From Streptomyces sp. NBC_00568 (GTDB lineage Bacteria > Actinomycetota > Actinomycetes > Streptomycetales > Streptomycetaceae), in NCBI RefSeq assembly GCF_026341855.1, contig NZ_JAPENW010000001.1, positions 5,695,001 through 5,759,000 of the forward strand: 64,000 bases of DNA, in the 5' to 3' direction. The translations under genes and the position numbers were made by a program. Positions 42,761 through 52,058 of the stretch are shown one piece after another; within the stretch, counting starts at the first letter, position 1; every line of letters begins with the position of its first letter. The notes below the pieces were generated by a model. It saw nothing but the letters and a program-made list of their open reading frames with translations. It made no database searches and was not told the origin of the DNA.

Positions 42761-44191
42761 ATGATGGGACGTCATGGGTGGAATTCGGGGGCGGGACGAT
42801 GGCGCCTCACCGCGCTGATCGGCGTGGGGATCGCTGTGCTGGCCCTGGTGGTGACGCTGATCAACACCCTGCCGGGAGACGGCGGGAGCACCGCGGGCAC
42901 GACCCGCGACGGGGACAAGGTGCACGGCACGCCGGTCACTCCGCCCGAGTCGCCGCGTCCCGAGGTGGGCTGGGGCTTCACCCACACCCAGTTCAGCGCG
43001 GACGAGGGCAGTGACGCCGCCACCGAGCGGGTCGAGGGGCTGCTGGGCAAGAACCAGGTGTCGCTGCCGCAGAACCAGCACATCATGGGCTGGGGAGCGG
43101 GCAACCCCGAGCCGTCCGAGGGGCGTTACGACTTTTCCGAGATGGACAGCCGCATCGACTTCATCCGCAGGTCGGGCGGCACCCCGATCGTTACGCTGTG
43201 CTGCTCCCCGGACTGGATGAAGGGCGGCAAGTCCGGTGCCGACAAGACGAACTGGAGCCGGTCCTCGCTGGAGACGGCCCCGGAGCCGTCCCACTTCGAG
43301 GACTTCGCCGCGCTCGCCGCGACCGTCGCCAAGCGCTATCCCGACGTACGGCACTTCATCGTCTGGAACGAGTTCAAGGGCTTCTGGAACGACAGCGAGG
43401 CCCGCTGGGACTACGAGGGCTACACCAAGCTCTACAACCTGGTCTACAAGGCGCTGAAGAAGGTCGACAAGGACATCATGGTGGGCGGTCCCTACCTGGT
43501 CATGGACAGCTTCGACCCACGTCAGACCCACGACGCGTCCCCGACCGTGAAGGGCGCCTGGGGTGCCATGGACCAGCGGGTCCTCGACGCCTTCGACTAC
43601 TGGAACGAGCACAAGGCGGGCGCCGACTTCGTCGTCGTGGACGGCTCCAGCTACACGAACGACGACGACATGCTGCCCGACGAGTTCGCGGCCACCGACA
43701 AGTTCACGGCCGTCGGGAAGTGGGTGCGTGAGCGGACGCGCGGTCTGCCGCTGTGGTGGGCCGAGTACTACGTCGAACCGGCCGACGGCAAGGACGAGCG
43801 CAAGGGCTGGTCCGAGACCCGCCGCGTCGCCGTCCAGGCCGGCGGGATGATCGCGATGGTCAAGGGCGGCGCCTCCTCCGGCTTCTACTGGAACCCGGAG
43901 AAGGAGAAGGGCCCGGCCTGCGCCGGCTGTCTGTGGTCACCGACCGGCACCGCGGGCGGGGGAAAGGAACTCCCCCTGTACGACCTGATCTCCCGCTTCG
44001 CCAAGGCGTTCCCGCCGGGGACGGCGTACGAGAAGGTCTCCGTCGCCGCGGACGACGTGCCCAACGTGCGCGTCCTCGCCTCCGACCGGACCGTCCTCGT
44101 GGTCAACACCCTGGACCGGTCGATCGACGCGAAGGTCGACGGGAAGCGGTTCGAGATGGGCGCGTACGAGGTGAAGTGGCTCAGCCGGTAG
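42761..44191 (+). CDS. Membrane-anchored GH39-like glycoside hydrolase
   Basis: Protein of 476 residues; ATG 42761 is chosen, with ATG 42764 equally possible. A hydrophobic helix near residues 17-36 (RLTALIGVGIAVLALVVTLI) anchors it outside the membrane. The glycosidase barrel contains HFIVWNEFKGFWND (likely acid/base glutamate in WNE) and LPLWWAEYYVE (likely nucleophile glutamate), typical of xylosidase-like GH39 families. A C-terminal beta domain follows. It is next to polysaccharide export and glycosyltransferase genes, so it may trim or modify an exopolysaccharide. Substrate unknown. The 3' end carries 40-base repeats that run past the stop. Confidence 0.8.
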   Translation: MMGRHGWNSGAGRWRLTALIGVGIAVLALVVTLINTLPGDGGSTAGTTRDGDKVHGTPVTPPESPRPEVGWGFTHTQFSADEGSDAATERVEGLLGKNQVSLPQNQHIMGWGAGNPEPSEGRYDFSEMDSRIDFIRRSGGTPIVTLCCSPDWMKGGKSGADKTNWSRSSLETAPEPSHFEDFAALAATVAKRYPDVRHFIVWNEFKGFWNDSEARWDYEGYTKLYNLVYKALKKVDKDIMVGGPYLVMDSFDPRQTHDASPTVKGAWGAMDQRVLDAFDYWNEHKAGADFVVVDGSSYTNDDDMLPDEFAATDKFTAVGKWVRERTRGLPLWWAEYYVEPADGKDERKGWSETRRVAVQAGGMIAMVKGGASSGFYWNPEKEKGPACAGCLWSPTGTAGGGKELPLYDLISRFAKAFPPGTAYEKVSVAADDVPNVRVLASDRTVLVVNTLDRSIDAKVDGKRFEMGAYEVKWLSR

Positions 44192-44283
44192 CCCGGTTGA
44201 GCCGTGCGAGGTGAAGTGGCTCAGCCGGTGGTCCGGTTGAGCCGTGCGAGGTGAAGTGGCTCAGCCGGTGGTCCGGTTGAGCC
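44168..44283. repeat. 40-bp tandem repeats spanning the GH39-like stop codon
   Basis: Nearly three copies of a 40-base unit (GAGGTGAAGTGGCTCAGCCG-GTGGTCCGGTTGAGCCGTGC). The first copy is the last codons of the gene, with TAG in place of TGG, and two more lie beyond the stop. Confidence 0.88.
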
Positions 44284-44285
44284 AC
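44256..44285. terminator. Hairpin formed at end of 40-bp repeats
   Basis: GTGGCTCA and TGAGCCAC pair, with further internal pairs, in the last repeat unit between two convergent genes. Confidence 0.6.
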
Positions 44286-44310
44286 CTCACCCGCGTACAC
44301 CGCTCCGCCC

Positions 44311-47300
44311 TCACTTCATCGTGAGGAACCGCTGCACCAGTGAGGCCAGCAGGACCGCCAGCAGAGGCAGCGAGAACCAGAAGCTGCTCTGCAGCCACTG
44401 CAACTGCCGTACGCCGGGCCGCACCGCGACCCGTACGACCTCCCGTGCCGTCAGCAGCAGGACCAGGGCGATGGCCGCGAGCCCGCCGACGACCGACCAC
44501 GGCGTCCACGTCACCTGCGGCCCGATCGGACCGGGTTCGGCCCGCGGCACCCTGCCCTCGGGCTGCTCGCGCAGCGTGTACATCGTGACGTCGTCGTTGA
44601 CCAGGACCTTCTTCAGCTCCTGCCGGTCGTCGAGGTTGGTGATCAGCCGCGACTCCCAGGTCGCCGAATAGCCCACGTCCAGCTGGAGGTAGACCACCTG
44701 ACTGCGGTTGATCATCAGATACGAGTTCGGGCCCGCGTCCTTGAGCGCCTTGACGAGACCGGACACCAGCACCGGGTCGGCGGGCGCGAGGGTGGGCACG
44801 TACTGCACCTTCTCCATGTCCCTGGCGCCCCACGGCATCGCGGGTGTCACGTTGTCGACCGTGTCGTTGCTCAGCCACAGCAGCCGGACCGTCGGATCGT
44901 CGTGCGCGTACACGTAGTTCATGGCCGTGACCTCGCCCGGCCTGATCCGCTCGAACGGTTCGTTGCCCCAACGGGCCACCAGGAAGCCGCCCATGAGCAG
45001 CAGGCCCGCCATCAGGGCGGCGATCGGCGCGAGGCTCACCCGGTCCTTCTCGCGCTCCTTCGCGGTGACTCCGGTCCGCGGGAAGAGGGCGAGTCCGGCC
45101 AGCAGGGCCGCGCCCGGGACGGCGAACATGAAGACGCGCAGGGCCATCTCGCCGCCGTACGACTGCATGCCGAAGCCGAGGAACGGGACGAAGGTGAGGA
45201 CGAGCAGCGACCGCTCGCGGTACTTGTGGTCGCGTCGCCGCCACCAGCCCCAGCAGGCGAAGGCCATCACACCGCCGGCCAGCAGCACCCGGGTGTACAG
45301 CACCAGCTTGTGGGTCGAACTGCCGCCCTGGATACGGCCGGAGACCGATGTCGACACATTGCTGCCGACGCCGCCGACCCCTCCGAACAGGTCGTCGAAG
45401 TGGCCCGACCAGTAGGGCTCGGCCATGAAGCCGACCCAGACGGCGACCAGGACGGCGAACAGGATGGGCAGACCGCGCAGTTCGGAGCGGCCGACCATGA
45501 CGAGGACCGCGAGGACGCCCAGCATCACGAACGGCGTGAGCTGGTGCGCCGGGACGGTGGCCGCGAACAGCCCGATCAGGATCATGAGGAGCACGGCCCG
45601 CTGCCGACGATCCGTCGGCTCGACCTCGGCCTCGCCCGGCCGCCGCACCGCCCACAGCATGCGCGGCGCCCGGAACCACACGAGCAGGATCGCCACGAAC
45701 ACGAGATACAGCAGATAGGTGAAGCCCTGCGGGGAGAAGTAGTCCTGGCCGACCCAGGCGCAGAGGGCGAAGAACCAGATGCCCGTCCACTTCGCGCGCC
45801 AGCTCGCCCGCATCGAACGGACGAGCAGGAACATCGGTGCCAGATAGAGGAGCTGGATCGTCAGCGGCCACCATCGGATGACCTCGGAGAGATCGGTGAC
45901 GCCGCAGGCCTTCGCGACGAACGCGGCCACGGCGAAGAAGCCGGGCCAGCTCCAGCGGGCGTCCAGATCCGGTACGGCGGACCCCGTGCGGTCGATGTAG
46001 TCCAGGAACCCGAGGTGCTGCCAGGCGGTCGCGAACCGTGGTTCGGTCTCGATGACGGCCGGCAGCGCGTGCAGGGACACGACTGTCACGAGCAGGGTGA
46101 TCAGCAGCAGGCCCCGGTGCTCGCCGTTCATCCAGAGCAGGGACGCGAACACCGTGACCAGCAGGGCCGCGCCGACCAGGGTCGGGAGCGGGAGCACCGA
46201 GATCAGGCCGAGGCCGCCCATGCGCGCCAGGGAACCGTCGTCGAGGCTCAGCACCGGAATCCAGTACAGGAGCAGCGCCGAGATCAGAAGGCAGCCGAGG
46301 ACGACGCCGGGCTTCGACGGATGCAGGACGCGCTCGCGCAGGGACAGCGGCGGGTCGCTCGGTGGCCGCCGGTCGTCGGTGGCCGGTCGGCCCTCGGCGG
46401 CCTGCCGGGCTTCGGCGGGCGAGTCGCCGGACGCCGTGCTCCGCGCCCCGGACGAGGCGCTCCCGGGGCCCTGCGCATCGAAGGGGGCGTCGACCTCCGG
46501 TGTCTCCGACGGGCCCAGCGACGCCTCCGAGCCCGGCTCACGGGCCTCGACCGGCAGACCCACGGACGGCTGCCGCAGCGCCCACGTCGGGCGTCGCACC
46601 GCGGGTGTCCCGGTCGGCGGGGTGCCGGGCCCCGGGCGGACGTCGGGCCTGCGTTCCTGGTGGTCGAAGTCGATGTGGAGGCCGAGGGCGAGGGTGTCGG
46701 AGTCGAGGGCCCAGGCGGGGCCGCGCCTCGGTTCGCGGGGCTCCGCCGCGGCGACCTCGCGCGCCCCCAGGTCGGCGAGGTCCCCGTCCGGCGCCGCGTC
46801 CTCGGGCAGCGGAGCCGGCGGGGCGGTGCGTACGATCTTGAACAGCTTGGGCGCGGCGATCGCCACGATCACCGCGAGGCTGGAGATCTCGGCGACGCCC
46901 GCGCCGGTCAGGCCCATTCGGGGCAGCAGGATCACCGTGAGGCCGAGCACGAGCAGGCACAACAGGCCCTGGAGATAGGCGAGTCCCGAGGTGCGGCTCT
47001 GGGCGCGCAGGACGGCGAAGTAGGTCTCCATGACGACCCTCAGCAGCGCGCCGACGGCGAACCAGCGCAGCAGCGGTGTGGCCGCGTGCGCGTAGCCGTC
47101 GCCGAAGACGTGCAGGATGAACGGGGCGCCGAGGAACAGCAGTCCGCACACCGGCAGCATGATCCGGGCCATGCGCTTGAGGGCGGCCCGGGTGTTGGCG
47201 GCCAGCCGCGCCGGGTCGTGCGATCCCTCGACGGTCAGCGAGGCGCCCATGTTGATGGCGAGCAGGTTGACCGTGCCGCCGATGGTGGTGGTGATGTAGA

Positions 47301-48168
47301 AGTACGCGTTGTCGGCGGAGCTGACCTGCGACGCCACGATCACGGGGACGAGATAGACGACGGCGAGCGAGAACAGGGAGCCGGTGTAGTCGCCGGCGAG
47401 GAAGCGGCCGACCTGCTTGAGCGTCGGCGGCTCGGCGTGGTCCTTCGTCGCCTTCACATGCCGGGGGACCAGCCGCCGGAACACCAGCAGTCCGAGCGGC
47501 ACCACCGACAGGGCGATCGCGGCGACCCAGGAGGCGAAGACGCCCGAGGTGGGCAGCGCCGCGGCCAGGGCGACCAGCAGCACCAGCTTCACCGCGGAGA
47601 ACACGGTGTTGCCCACCGGCACCCACAGCGCGCTGCGCAGCCCTGTCAGCACGCCGTCCTGCAGCGTCAGCAGCGACCAGGCGATGACCGCGATGATGAA
47701 GCCGAGCCCGTGGAGCGGGCCGTGCAGGAAGCGGTACGAGGGTCCCCACAGGTTCAGGGTGAGCAGGAAGATCCCGGCGGCCAGCGCCACGACCACCGAA
47801 CTTCCGGCGTACGTACGGAAGATGAGCCGTCCGGTGGCACGCCCCGCGACCGGGATGAAGCGGGCGAGCGCGCCCGTCAGCGTCACCGCGGTCACGCCGG
47901 CCAGGAGCTTCATCGCGGCGATCGCGGCGGAGCCCTGACCGACCGCCGCGTCGGTGTAGTAGCGGGCGGCGATCAGCCAGTACCCGAGCCCGAGCACCGC
48001 GGAGATCCCGGTGTTGAGCATCAGGGCGTAGGCGTTGCGGAACAGCGGGCTGCCTCCGCCGCCCTCCTTGCGGCCCCTGCCGGGCAGGCGGAGGCGGCGG
48101 CCCGGCCGCCGCTCGGGTGCCTCGGTCGTGGGCGTGGAAGCCTGGGTCGTGGTCGTCGTGTCAGACAC
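44311..48168 (-). CDS. Polysaccharide flippase fused to large membrane protein (Wzx-like + GT-C/O-antigen type)
   Basis: Integral membrane protein of 1285 residues. The start is GTG 48168, overlapping the deacetylase stop; the frame is open further up but shadows that gene. Residues about 37-470 form a 12-14-helix oligosaccharide flippase (LMLNTGISAVLGLGYWLIAARYYT at the N-terminus). About 480-610 is a Pro/Ser/Gly-rich, disordered cytosolic linker. About 615-1100 hold a second set of about 10-12 helices, followed by an exposed domain and a final TM. The second half resembles uncharacterised glycosyltransferase-C or ligase-like membrane proteins. Export and polymerisation or transfer may thus be joined in one chain. 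It is the last gene of a GT2/deacetylase operon. Confidence 0.82.
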   Translation of the reverse strand: MSDTTTTTQASTPTTEAPERRPGRRLRLPGRGRKEGGGGSPLFRNAYALMLNTGISAVLGLGYWLIAARYYTDAAVGQGSAAIAAMKLLAGVTAVTLTGALARFIPVAGRATGRLIFRTYAGSSVVVALAAGIFLLTLNLWGPSYRFLHGPLHGLGFIIAVIAWSLLTLQDGVLTGLRSALWVPVGNTVFSAVKLVLLVALAAALPTSGVFASWVAAIALSVVPLGLLVFRRLVPRHVKATKDHAEPPTLKQVGRFLAGDYTGSLFSLAVVYLVPVIVASQVSSADNAYFYITTTIGGTVNLLAINMGASLTVEGSHDPARLAANTRAALKRMARIMLPVCGLLFLGAPFILHVFGDGYAHAATPLLRWFAVGALLRVVMETYFAVLRAQSRTSGLAYLQGLLCLLVLGLTVILLPRMGLTGAGVAEISSLAVIVAIAAPKLFKIVRTAPPAPLPEDAAPDGDLADLGAREVAAAEPREPRRGPAWALDSDTLALGLHIDFDHQERRPDVRPGPGTPPTGTPAVRRPTWALRQPSVGLPVEAREPGSEASLGPSETPEVDAPFDAQGPGSASSGARSTASGDSPAEARQAAEGRPATDDRRPPSDPPLSLRERVLHPSKPGVVLGCLLISALLLYWIPVLSLDDGSLARMGGLGLISVLPLPTLVGAALLVTVFASLLWMNGEHRGLLLITLLVTVVSLHALPAVIETEPRFATAWQHLGFLDYIDRTGSAVPDLDARWSWPGFFAVAAFVAKACGVTDLSEVIRWWPLTIQLLYLAPMFLLVRSMRASWRAKWTGIWFFALCAWVGQDYFSPQGFTYLLYLVFVAILLVWFRAPRMLWAVRRPGEAEVEPTDRRQRAVLLMILIGLFAATVPAHQLTPFVMLGVLAVLVMVGRSELRGLPILFAVLVAVWVGFMAEPYWSGHFDDLFGGVGGVGSNVSTSVSGRIQGGSSTHKLVLYTRVLLAGGVMAFACWGWWRRRDHKYRERSLLVLTFVPFLGFGMQSYGGEMALRVFMFAVPGAALLAGLALFPRTGVTAKEREKDRVSLAPIAALMAGLLLMGGFLVARWGNEPFERIRPGEVTAMNYVYAHDDPTVRLLWLSNDTVDNVTPAMPWGARDMEKVQYVPTLAPADPVLVSGLVKALKDAGPNSYLMINRSQVVYLQLDVGYSATWESRLITNLDDRQELKKVLVNDDVTMYTLREQPEGRVPRAEPGPIGPQVTWTPWSVVGGLAAIALVLLLTAREVVRVAVRPGVRQLQWLQSSFWFSLPLLAVLLASLVQRFLTMK

Positions 48169-48958
48169 GGGAACGGATGGCCTTCCGGCGGACCTGTCGT
48201 GCTCTTCGGACCATGGCGTACCCCTTGGTGAGGGCACGGTCCCGGGCGAAGGTGCGGGCGATCGCGCGGCCCTCGACCAGCCGCTCGAACTCCTCGATAC
48301 CGGTCGTGCGGCGCACGGTGACGCGCTGCAGGGCGTAGGGGCCCTGACGTCGGCGCGCGAGACCGTTGCCGACGGCGAGCGACTGGGCGAACCCCGCCTC
48401 ACGCACCGTACGGCGCACCCGTGAGCTGGAGTAGCCGTACGGGTAGGCGAACGAGACCGGGCGGGCGCCCAGTTCGTCGGCGATGATCTCCTTGCAGCGC
48501 AGCAGCTCGGACCAGAGCGCGTCGTCCGCGATCCGGTCGAGCTGCGGATGGGTGTGGCTGTGCCCGCCGATCTCCATCTGCTCCCCGGCGAGCCGGCGCA
48601 CCTGGTCCCAGTCGAGCATGGCGTCGAGGCCGCCCCCGGTGTCGTACGCACCCCTGATCCACCCCGTCGAGACGAACAGGGTGGACGCGAAGCCGTATTT
48701 GGCGAGCGCGGGCAGTCCGTGCAGGTGCACGCCCTCGTAGCCGTCGTCGAAGGTGATCAGGACGGGGCGCGCGGGCAGCGGACCGCCCGAGCGCCAACTC
48801 GACGCCAGCCGCGCGGTGGCGACGGGCGTGAAGCCGCGGTCGTCGAGCAGCGCCATCTGCTCGGCGAACGCCTCGGGGGAGACGGACAGCGCGCGGGTCG
48901 CGTCGTTGGGCGACCGGGCGATCGAGTGGTACATCAGGATCGGTACCGGTTCGCTCAT
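48161..48958 (-). CDS. NodB-type polysaccharide deacetylase
   Basis: Carbohydrate esterase 4-like protein of 265 residues with no signal peptide. NodB motifs are visible: TFDDGYEG (motif 1, Asp-Asp), HSHTHPQL (motif 2, metal His) and PYGYSSSRV (motif 3). It removes acetyl groups from N-acetylated sugars, here probably lipid-linked or nascent polysaccharide inside or near the membrane. Its ATG overlaps the stop of the upstream GT2 gene, and its stop overlaps the flippase start, so the three are tightly coupled. Confidence 0.88.
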   Translation of the reverse strand: MSEPVPILMYHSIARSPNDATRALSVSPEAFAEQMALLDDRGFTPVATARLASSWRSGGPLPARPVLITFDDGYEGVHLHGLPALAKYGFASTLFVSTGWIRGAYDTGGGLDAMLDWDQVRRLAGEQMEIGGHSHTHPQLDRIADDALWSELLRCKEIIADELGARPVSFAYPYGYSSSRVRRTVREAGFAQSLAVGNGLARRRQGPYALQRVTVRRTTGIEEFERLVEGRAIARTFARDRALTKGYAMVRRARQVRRKAIRSRV

Positions 48959-49968
48959 GCCGCCGCCCCCTCGTCGTCCGGAACCCCCTCGACCGCCGCG
49001 ACGGAGACCACGGAGAACGCGGTGCCGCTCCGGCGGGCCCGGAGGCTCCCGAGTACGTACCCCCCGGCCGCGGTCAGTACCCCGGCGACGATCGCGCCCG
49101 CGCGGCCCGCGCCGCCCGGACGCGCCAGGGCGGCGTCCCGCAGCCCGCGCAGCACTCCGGCCGGCAGCACCCGGGTCGTGTAGCGGCGCTCCGACTCGAG
49201 TCCTCTGCCCGCGCCGACACTCCGGGCGACCAGGGCCTTGGACAGCCCTTCGGCGTAGGCGCGGGTACGGAAGTAGCCGAAGTGCTCGCGGGCCTCGGGC
49301 ACCCGGTGGTGGATGACCGCGCGGTCGTCGATGAGCAGGATCGCGTCCGGCCGGGCACGGCTGAGACGGATGCACAGCTCCGTCTCCTCGCAGCCCAGCG
49401 GGCGTTTGTCGCCGTCGCGGCCGATGCCGGTCGCGAAACCGCCCGCCGCGTCGAACGCCGTCCGGCGGAAGGAGGCGTTGCCGCCGAGGACGTTGCGGAC
49501 CCGTACCCGGCCCGGCGGCAGACCCTTGTACGTGCAGCCCACCACCCAGTCGAACTCCTCCGGGAACCAGGCCGGGCGGCGGCCCGAGGCCCAGATGGGC
49601 ACGGTGCGGCCTCCGACGGCCATCACCCGCGGGTCGGCGTAGCCCTCGGCGAAGTGCCGCAGCCAGTCCCGTTCGGCGACGGCGTCGTCGTCGAGGAACG
49701 CGATGACGGACCCGCGCGAGGCGGCGATCCCGGTGTTGCGGCCGGCGGACAGGCCACGGGGGCCCGCGTTGGCGAGCACCCGCACCCCCTCGGTCTCCTT
49801 GTACTCCCTGGTCAGCCGCTCCAGGAGGACGGTGTTGTGGTCCACGACCAGCAGCGTCTCCAGGGCGCGCAGGGACTGCTCCCGCACCGAGGAGACCGCC
49901 GCGAGGATGTCCTCCCAGCGGTCCTCGGTGTAGACGCAGATCACCACGGAGATGTCCTGCGTGCTCAA
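48955..49968 (-). CDS. GT2-family glycosyltransferase
   Basis: Glycosyltransferase of 337 residues, start TTG 49968 (SGGAGAGG-like site upstream); a later in-frame start is possible. The GT-A fold has ISVVICVYTEDRWEDI at the start, the DxD metal motif within IAFLDDDAVAERDWL near residue 95, and GGNASFRRTAFDAAGGF followed by CEETELCIRLS (catalytic ED-like region). A short C-terminal hydrophobic stretch may touch the membrane (GAIVAGVLTAAGGYVLG). Its product is probably a polysaccharide repeat unit. It overlaps genes on both sides. Confidence 0.87.
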   Translation of the reverse strand: MSTQDISVVICVYTEDRWEDILAAVSSVREQSLRALETLLVVDHNTVLLERLTREYKETEGVRVLANAGPRGLSAGRNTGIAASRGSVIAFLDDDAVAERDWLRHFAEGYADPRVMAVGGRTVPIWASGRRPAWFPEEFDWVVGCTYKGLPPGRVRVRNVLGGNASFRRTAFDAAGGFATGIGRDGDKRPLGCEETELCIRLSRARPDAILLIDDRAVIHHRVPEAREHFGYFRTRAYAEGLSKALVARSVGAGRGLESERRYTTRVLPAGVLRGLRDAALARPGGAGRAGAIVAGVLTAAGGYVLGSLRARRSGTAFSVVSVAAVEGVPDDEGAAA

Positions 49969-50783
49969 GACACCTCTCCCCGGCCGGAGTCGAGCTGGGC
50001 GGCGTGCGGCCTGCGGCGCAGCGCACGCCGGTTGGACCGCTCCTTGAGGATCACCTTGAGCACGCGCAGCCCGTCCCGCACGGCGCGCAGATTGCTCGTG
50101 CCGTGGATGCGGAGGTACTCGTGGCTCGGGATCTCCTGCACCTTGAGTCCTGCCTTGACCACCCGGATGTTCATCAGGGTCTCGACCTCGAAGCCGGTGC
50201 AGTCGAGTTCGATCTTGTCGAGGCAGTGCCGCCAGAACGCGTTGTATCCGTAGCAGAGATCGGTGTAGCGGGCGCCGAACTTGGCGTTGACGGTCGCGCA
50301 GAGCACGCGGTTGCCGAGCTTGCGGATCGGCGTCATGTCGGAGGTGCCGCCACCGTTCGCGAACCGGGAGCCCTTGGCGAAGTCCGCCCCGGACACCAGC
50401 GCGGAGACGTACGACACGATCTCGTGGCCGTCCGCCGAGCCGTCCGCGTCGACCATCACGATGATGTCGCCGGTGCACGCCTCGAACCCGGTGATCAGGG
50501 CGTCTCCCTTGCCCTTCCCGCGCTGCTCGACGACCTTGACGTCAGGCCACAGCTCACGGGCCACTTCGACGGTGTTGTCGGTGGAGTTGCCGTCGACAAG
50601 AACCACTTCGTGTATCCACGAGGGAAGTGTCTTGAAGACGTAGGGGAGATTCTCCGCCTCGTTCATGGCGGGAATCACGACACTCACCGGTGGCGCGATG
50701 GCCAGGTGAGAAGAGATCGGCCGGTACTTGGCGGCCATGAACGGATCGTCGCCCGAGATCGCTGGGCGCAGGACTGAGCTCAT
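49965..50783 (-). CDS. GT2-family glycosyltransferase, dolichol-phosphate mannosyltransferase-like
   Basis: Cytosolic GT2 enzyme of 272 residues, start ATG 50783; the frame is open further upstream. Landmarks are VSVVIPAMNEAENLPYVF, VDADGSADGHEIVSYVSALVSGADFAKGSRF (DAD metal motif) and CYGYNAFWRHCLDKI. This pattern is typical of polyprenyl-phosphate mannosyl/glucosyl transferases. It is the first gene of the exopolysaccharide operon, which then encodes a second GT2, a deacetylase and the flippase fusion. A 9-bp hairpin sits 24 bases upstream of its start. Confidence 0.88.
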   Translation of the reverse strand: MSSVLRPAISGDDPFMAAKYRPISSHLAIAPPVSVVIPAMNEAENLPYVFKTLPSWIHEVVLVDGNSTDNTVEVARELWPDVKVVEQRGKGKGDALITGFEACTGDIIVMVDADGSADGHEIVSYVSALVSGADFAKGSRFANGGGTSDMTPIRKLGNRVLCATVNAKFGARYTDLCYGYNAFWRHCLDKIELDCTGFEVETLMNIRVVKAGLKVQEIPSHEYLRIHGTSNLRAVRDGLRVLKVILKERSNRRALRRRPHAAQLDSGRGEVS

Positions 50784-51276
50784 GAGTCTGGTCCCTCTCG
50801 TCCGGTGGACCGCCCGCCCCTGGGCGGTCCGGTTCTTTGTCCGGTTCGAAAGGGGGGTTCTCACTGTCGGCATGCCGAAATGGATCTCCGTGCATGCCGG
50901 GTGAGCTGGCAAAGCTGGCCGGCTCCGAAAAGAGAAGCCGGTCGCGCGGCACGACTCGGCACAGGTCTGGTCACCGAGTACGGCACCCCCCAACCGCGCC
51001 CCGCGCCGGGAACCATCGCGGTCCTTGAGCCCTCCCCTAGAGCCGCAGATGATGGACCGATGCGGGTGAGATGTACGACGGTATTGATGAATGAGTCTGT
51101 ATGGCAAGACCTGGAACGAGGCCTCACGTTTTTGTTGGTTTGACCGTTACACGACGCCTCGAACGGATTTCCCCCATCCGTTTGAGGATCCCGCAGGCCG
51201 GCTCGTACGGCTCCGGCCGGGTGTCACCACCCGCCCCTCGGGCACGCGGATGTGCCGTGCCCTCGGGGAGTCTTCG
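50784..51276. promoter_or_regulatory. Upstream region of the exopolysaccharide operon
   Basis: A 493-base gap with no convincing gene. A 9-bp hairpin at 50807-50830 (GGACCGCCC / GGGCGGTCC) stands just before the GT2 start. 51060-51160 is AT-rich and probably holds the operon promoter on the minus strand, though no clean -10/-35 pair is assigned. Confidence 0.45.
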
Positions 51277-51720
51277 TCATTCCGGCCCCGATGCGTCGGG
51301 GGTCCGTCCGGCCGTCGCGCGACGGCGCCATCGCCGCGCCGACACCAGCAGGAGAATCAGCGAACTGAGTGCGGCCACGGTCACGATCCCGCCGGGAACC
51401 GACCACCGGTGCACGGCGATCATGCCCTGGGCCACCAGCATGTTCAGGGTGACCGCTCCGGCGACGGATGCGAGGACGCGGCCGAACGGCTCCAGCCCGC
51501 GCAGCGCGGCGGCGATGGCGACCGACGGCGACGCGAGCAGGAAGAACAGGGTGAACGGACCGCGCAGGGGTGAGTCCGCGTCGGCGAGCGCCAGATACGC
51601 GCCGACACCCGCGACGACGGTCGCGGCGCCCGCGAGCAGCGGCAGCAGGTCCCTCCCCGGACCTGGCCGCGACCGCTCCGCGGTGTCGTATGGAGACGTC
51701 TTGATCCCTATGGTCCGCAT
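51277..51720 (-). CDS. Small integral membrane protein
   Basis: Membrane protein of 147 residues, start ATG 51720 (MRTIGIKTSPYDT). Four hydrophobic helices are evident at about 27-48, 55-78, 82-100 and 108-128. A C-terminal basic tail follows (RRWRRRATAGR). No known family is recognised. It lies upstream of the exopolysaccharide operon on the same strand but is separated from it by 493 bases, so any shared role is only suggested. Confidence 0.7.
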   Translation of the reverse strand: MRTIGIKTSPYDTAERSRPGPGRDLLPLLAGAATVVAGVGAYLALADADSPLRGPFTLFFLLASPSVAIAAALRGLEPFGRVLASVAGAVTLNMLVAQGMIAVHRWSVPGGIVTVAALSSLILLLVSARRWRRRATAGRTPDASGPE

Positions 51721-52058
51721 GGCCGACTTTGCCCCCTGAAGTGCCGGATGCCGGGCTTCAATGTGGCGCAGTGGTCCTGCGGACGTCAAGACGCGGAAGG
51801 CGTTCACGGGCTTCTGGGCGGCCTCCGGCGGCGCCCTTCCGGAATTGTCGTCCCTCCTCGGCAACTACTCGCCGGTATATCGGAGTTGACGGTCCGTCAT
51901 TCGGTGTCATCCAACTGTCATGGACATGTAGCGAAATATGCGGTGAACAGGGATGGAGCCGGTGGCCGGAGTCCGAAAAGTCTTGGCATGGACACTTCCT
52001 GTCAACACGCGTAGCTGCTACCAACGTTGTGGCAGAGATCCTGCTAAAGGGAGGTTCC

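Noticed and set aside
44902..48231. 1109-residue plus-strand open frame
   Set aside because: Antisense shadow of the flippase fusion with Gln/His/Arg-rich low-complexity sequence.
48169..48651. N-terminal extension of the flippase frame
   Set aside because: The added residues shadow the deacetylase gene, and GTG 48168 gives a sensible start overlapping its stop.
51091..51143. Short frame MNESVWQDLERGLTFLLV
   Set aside because: Too short, no ribosome site, in an AT-rich promoter-like region.
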